From: Vigna angularis | Lineage: Eukaryota > Streptophyta > Magnoliopsida > Fabales > Fabaceae | NCBI RefSeq assembly: GCF_016808095.1 | Contig: NC_068974.1 | Span: forward strand, 15,376,001-15,440,000 | DNA: 64,000 nucleotides | Direction: 5' to 3' | In this document: one piece after another, positions 62,668-64,000 of the stretch | Layout: the number at the start of each line of letters is the position of its first letter | How positions within the stretch are numbered: the first letter of the stretch is position 1 | Made by a program: the position numbers and the translations under genes | The notes under the pieces: generated by a model | Told to the model about the DNA's origin: nothing | What the model saw: only the letters and a program-made list of their open reading frames with translations | Databases searched by the model: none

Positions 62668-63408
62668 TTGTGTATGTAGGATACAATTAGGATTAGGAGC
62701 AAGAAAACTTCGGAACCTCTTCTTGAAGGATTGGACGAAAGTAGAAGGAGAAGAAGGATCCGAACTTCTAGAGAATTATTTCCTTCTCCGGAAACACTTC
62801 TACAACCCTCACCACAAAGATCTAACCAGAGTACTGAAGAGATGGCTGAAGAGAACAATGTTAGATGTACTCTGGCGGATTACACCAATGTTGTTGGCCC
62901 TCATCACTTTAATAGCCTTGCTAGGCCGAGGGTCAATGCTGCAAACATGGAGGTGAAACCGGCGTTGATACAATTGGTAAAGAGCAACCAATTTAATGGG
63001 CTATCACATGAAATTCCATATGAGCATCTCACCACATTCAATGAGATTTGCAACACTATAAAGATCAATGGTGTGCCGGATGAAGCGATAAAGCTTAGTT
63101 TGTTTCCTTTCTCATTGGGAGGCAATGCTAAGTTATGGTTGAATTCTCCTCCAGAAGGTAGCTTTGTTGAATGGGAAGCCGTGGTTTCAAAGTTCCTAAA
63201 CAAGTACTTTCCACAATCTAAAATCAACAAAGGGAAGCAAGAGATTTCTTCTTTTAGGCAAGGCATGAAGGAGACGCTAGGTCAAGCCTGGGATAGACAC
63301 AAGAGCTTTTTGAGAAAGACACCCACTCATGGCTTTGACGAAGCAACAATAGTCATCCTTGAAAAACCACTTCCTTATCCAAAGATCTATTCAAGGAAGG
63401 AGAAATGA
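62668..63408 (+). pseudogene. Truncated Athila-like gag
   Basis: The reading is collinear with the minus-strand copy at 44585-43719. The initiator is followed at once by a TAG (ATGTAG near 62674) where the other copy has CAG, so normal initiation is lost. From 62680 the frame is open: leader ESRRRRRIRTSRELFPSPE, then LVKSNQFNGLSHE, LFPFSLGGNAKLWLNS and KFLNKYFPQSKINKGKQEI, ending near HGFDEATIV. At that point an internal deletion joins it to LPYPKIYSRKEK, from the region before the protease. A stop follows at 63406. Confidence 0.88.
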
Positions 63409-63824
63409 AAACAACTTGAGCGGTTTATGGAGATGTTTAAAAAACTGGAGATTACCATACCTTTCTCTGAAGCATTACAATAGATGCCATCATATGCAAA
63501 ATTTTTTAAGGAACTCCTTACGAAGAAAAGGAAATACATTGAGAAGGAGACCATTGAAGTACAAGGGAACTACAGTGCAATCATACAGAGATTACCTCCT
63601 AAGTTTATAAATCCAGGGAGCTTCACTATTCCATGCACTATAGGAGAGTTGGAAGTTCGAAGGGCGTTGATTGACTTGGGAGGTAGCATTAACTTAATTT
63701 CGCTTTCCATGTTCAAAAGAATTGAGGGTTTGGAACTCAAACCTACTAGAATGGCGCTTCAACTAGCGGACAGGTCTCTTAAATATCCGTATGGGGTAGT
63801 TGAAGATGTGCTGGTAAAGGTTGA
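63409..63824 (+). pseudogene. Athila-like protease fragment, cut by the 3' LTR
   Basis: After two stops, the frame at 63484 reads YAKFFKELLTKKRKY, then FINPGSFTIPCTIGELEVRRALIDLGGSINLI, LADRSLKYPYGVVEDVLVKV. It then runs straight into the LTR start at 63825. The usual ALIDLGAS active-site word is DLGGS here. The second half of the protease, with its LGRPF word, is deleted. Confidence 0.88.
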
Positions 63825-64000
63825 TGATAACAGTTGAAAAACTGTTATTTTCATGCTTAAAATTGATACTAAAAGCAACCTTTAACCCTTAGAAACAAGC
63901 TTGAAATCATGCTTTTGTTCATATTTTCAGAAATAAGAGAGCTGGACAGGTTTATGCTTGATTTCAGTGTTTTTGTGCAGGTTTTAAGGTGAATTTGGTG
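63825..64000 (+). mobile_element. Start of the 3' LTR of the Athila-like derivative (cut by window end)
   Basis: Begins TGATAACAGTTGAAAAACTG like the other family members, then diverges noticeably from the 5' LTR of the same element. Confidence 0.88.

Larger units (their letters stand above)
61165..64000 (+). mobile_element. Athila-like deletion derivative (LTR, gag, protease, LTR), runs off the window
   Basis: The 5' LTR is 61165-62454 and the primer site is at 62461. The interior is only 1.37 kb: a capsid region of gag, then part of the protease. The 3' LTR starts at 63825. The zinc knuckle, RT, RNase H and integrase are missing. The insertion splits a Ty3 integrase. The five bases before it are ACCAC; the matching flank is outside the window. 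The first ~175 bases of the two LTRs differ at roughly one position in six by eye, which is a lot for an element with a mostly open gag. Confidence 0.9.

Overview
This is plant nuclear DNA, most likely from a eudicot and probably a phaseoloid legume. The split gene structure with GT..AG introns, AT-rich intergenic DNA, a nuclear-type tRNA gene and layered Ty1/copia, Ty3/gypsy, CACTA and MITE insertions all point there. The legume assignment is an inference from the general look of the repeats and has not been tested. I see no bacterial, organellar or CRISPR features.

Region 1 (1-16.8 kb) holds the only gene that looks intact. It is a minus-strand PB1-domain Raf-like protein kinase of about 1247 residues in eight coding exons, with an upstream 5' UTR exon. 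The 2.8-kb first coding exon carries the PB1 domain and a long disordered region. The kinase domain is split over six small exons. A 7.6-kb intron between coding exons 2 and 3 contains a decayed copia element, which is itself interrupted by a solo LTR and a second insert, plus a small non-autonomous LTR element.

Region 2 (16.8-34.7 kb) is gene-poor. It has a truncated minus-strand Ty3/gypsy element (gag, protease and the start of RT, with a 2-kb LTR), then three more copies of the same LTR family, one of them a clean solo LTR with a target-site duplication. It also has a tRNA-Arg(CCG) gene and AT-rich DNA.

Region 3 (33.7-46.1 kb) holds an Athila-like LTR fragment, a 2.6-kb solo LTR, a decayed DNA-transposon protein, a Tat-like LTR with internal sequence on both sides, and a minus-strand Athila-like gag-protease element with its 5' LTR.

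Region 4 (46.2-64.0 kb) starts with a MITE and a long AT microsatellite. The rest is a plus-strand G-type lectin S-receptor-like kinase pseudogene spread over more than 12 kb by insertions. A copia element sits in its first exon, with an Athila-like solo LTR inside the copia 5' LTR. A Tat-like solo LTR and a CACTA element sit in introns. A minus-strand Ty3 element follows the fifth exon and is cut by an Athila-like deletion derivative that runs off the window.

Apart from the kinase gene and the tRNA, almost everything recognisable is mobile DNA or its remains. Target-site duplications let the order of insertion be read directly at many points. I found no convincing new biological system. The most informative items are the insertion stack in the receptor kinase, an LTR insertion in one copy of a tandem duplication whose other copy keeps the empty site, the internal-LTR-internal arrangement near 39-42 kb, and a palindromic CGCTSAGCG motif shared by two LTR families.
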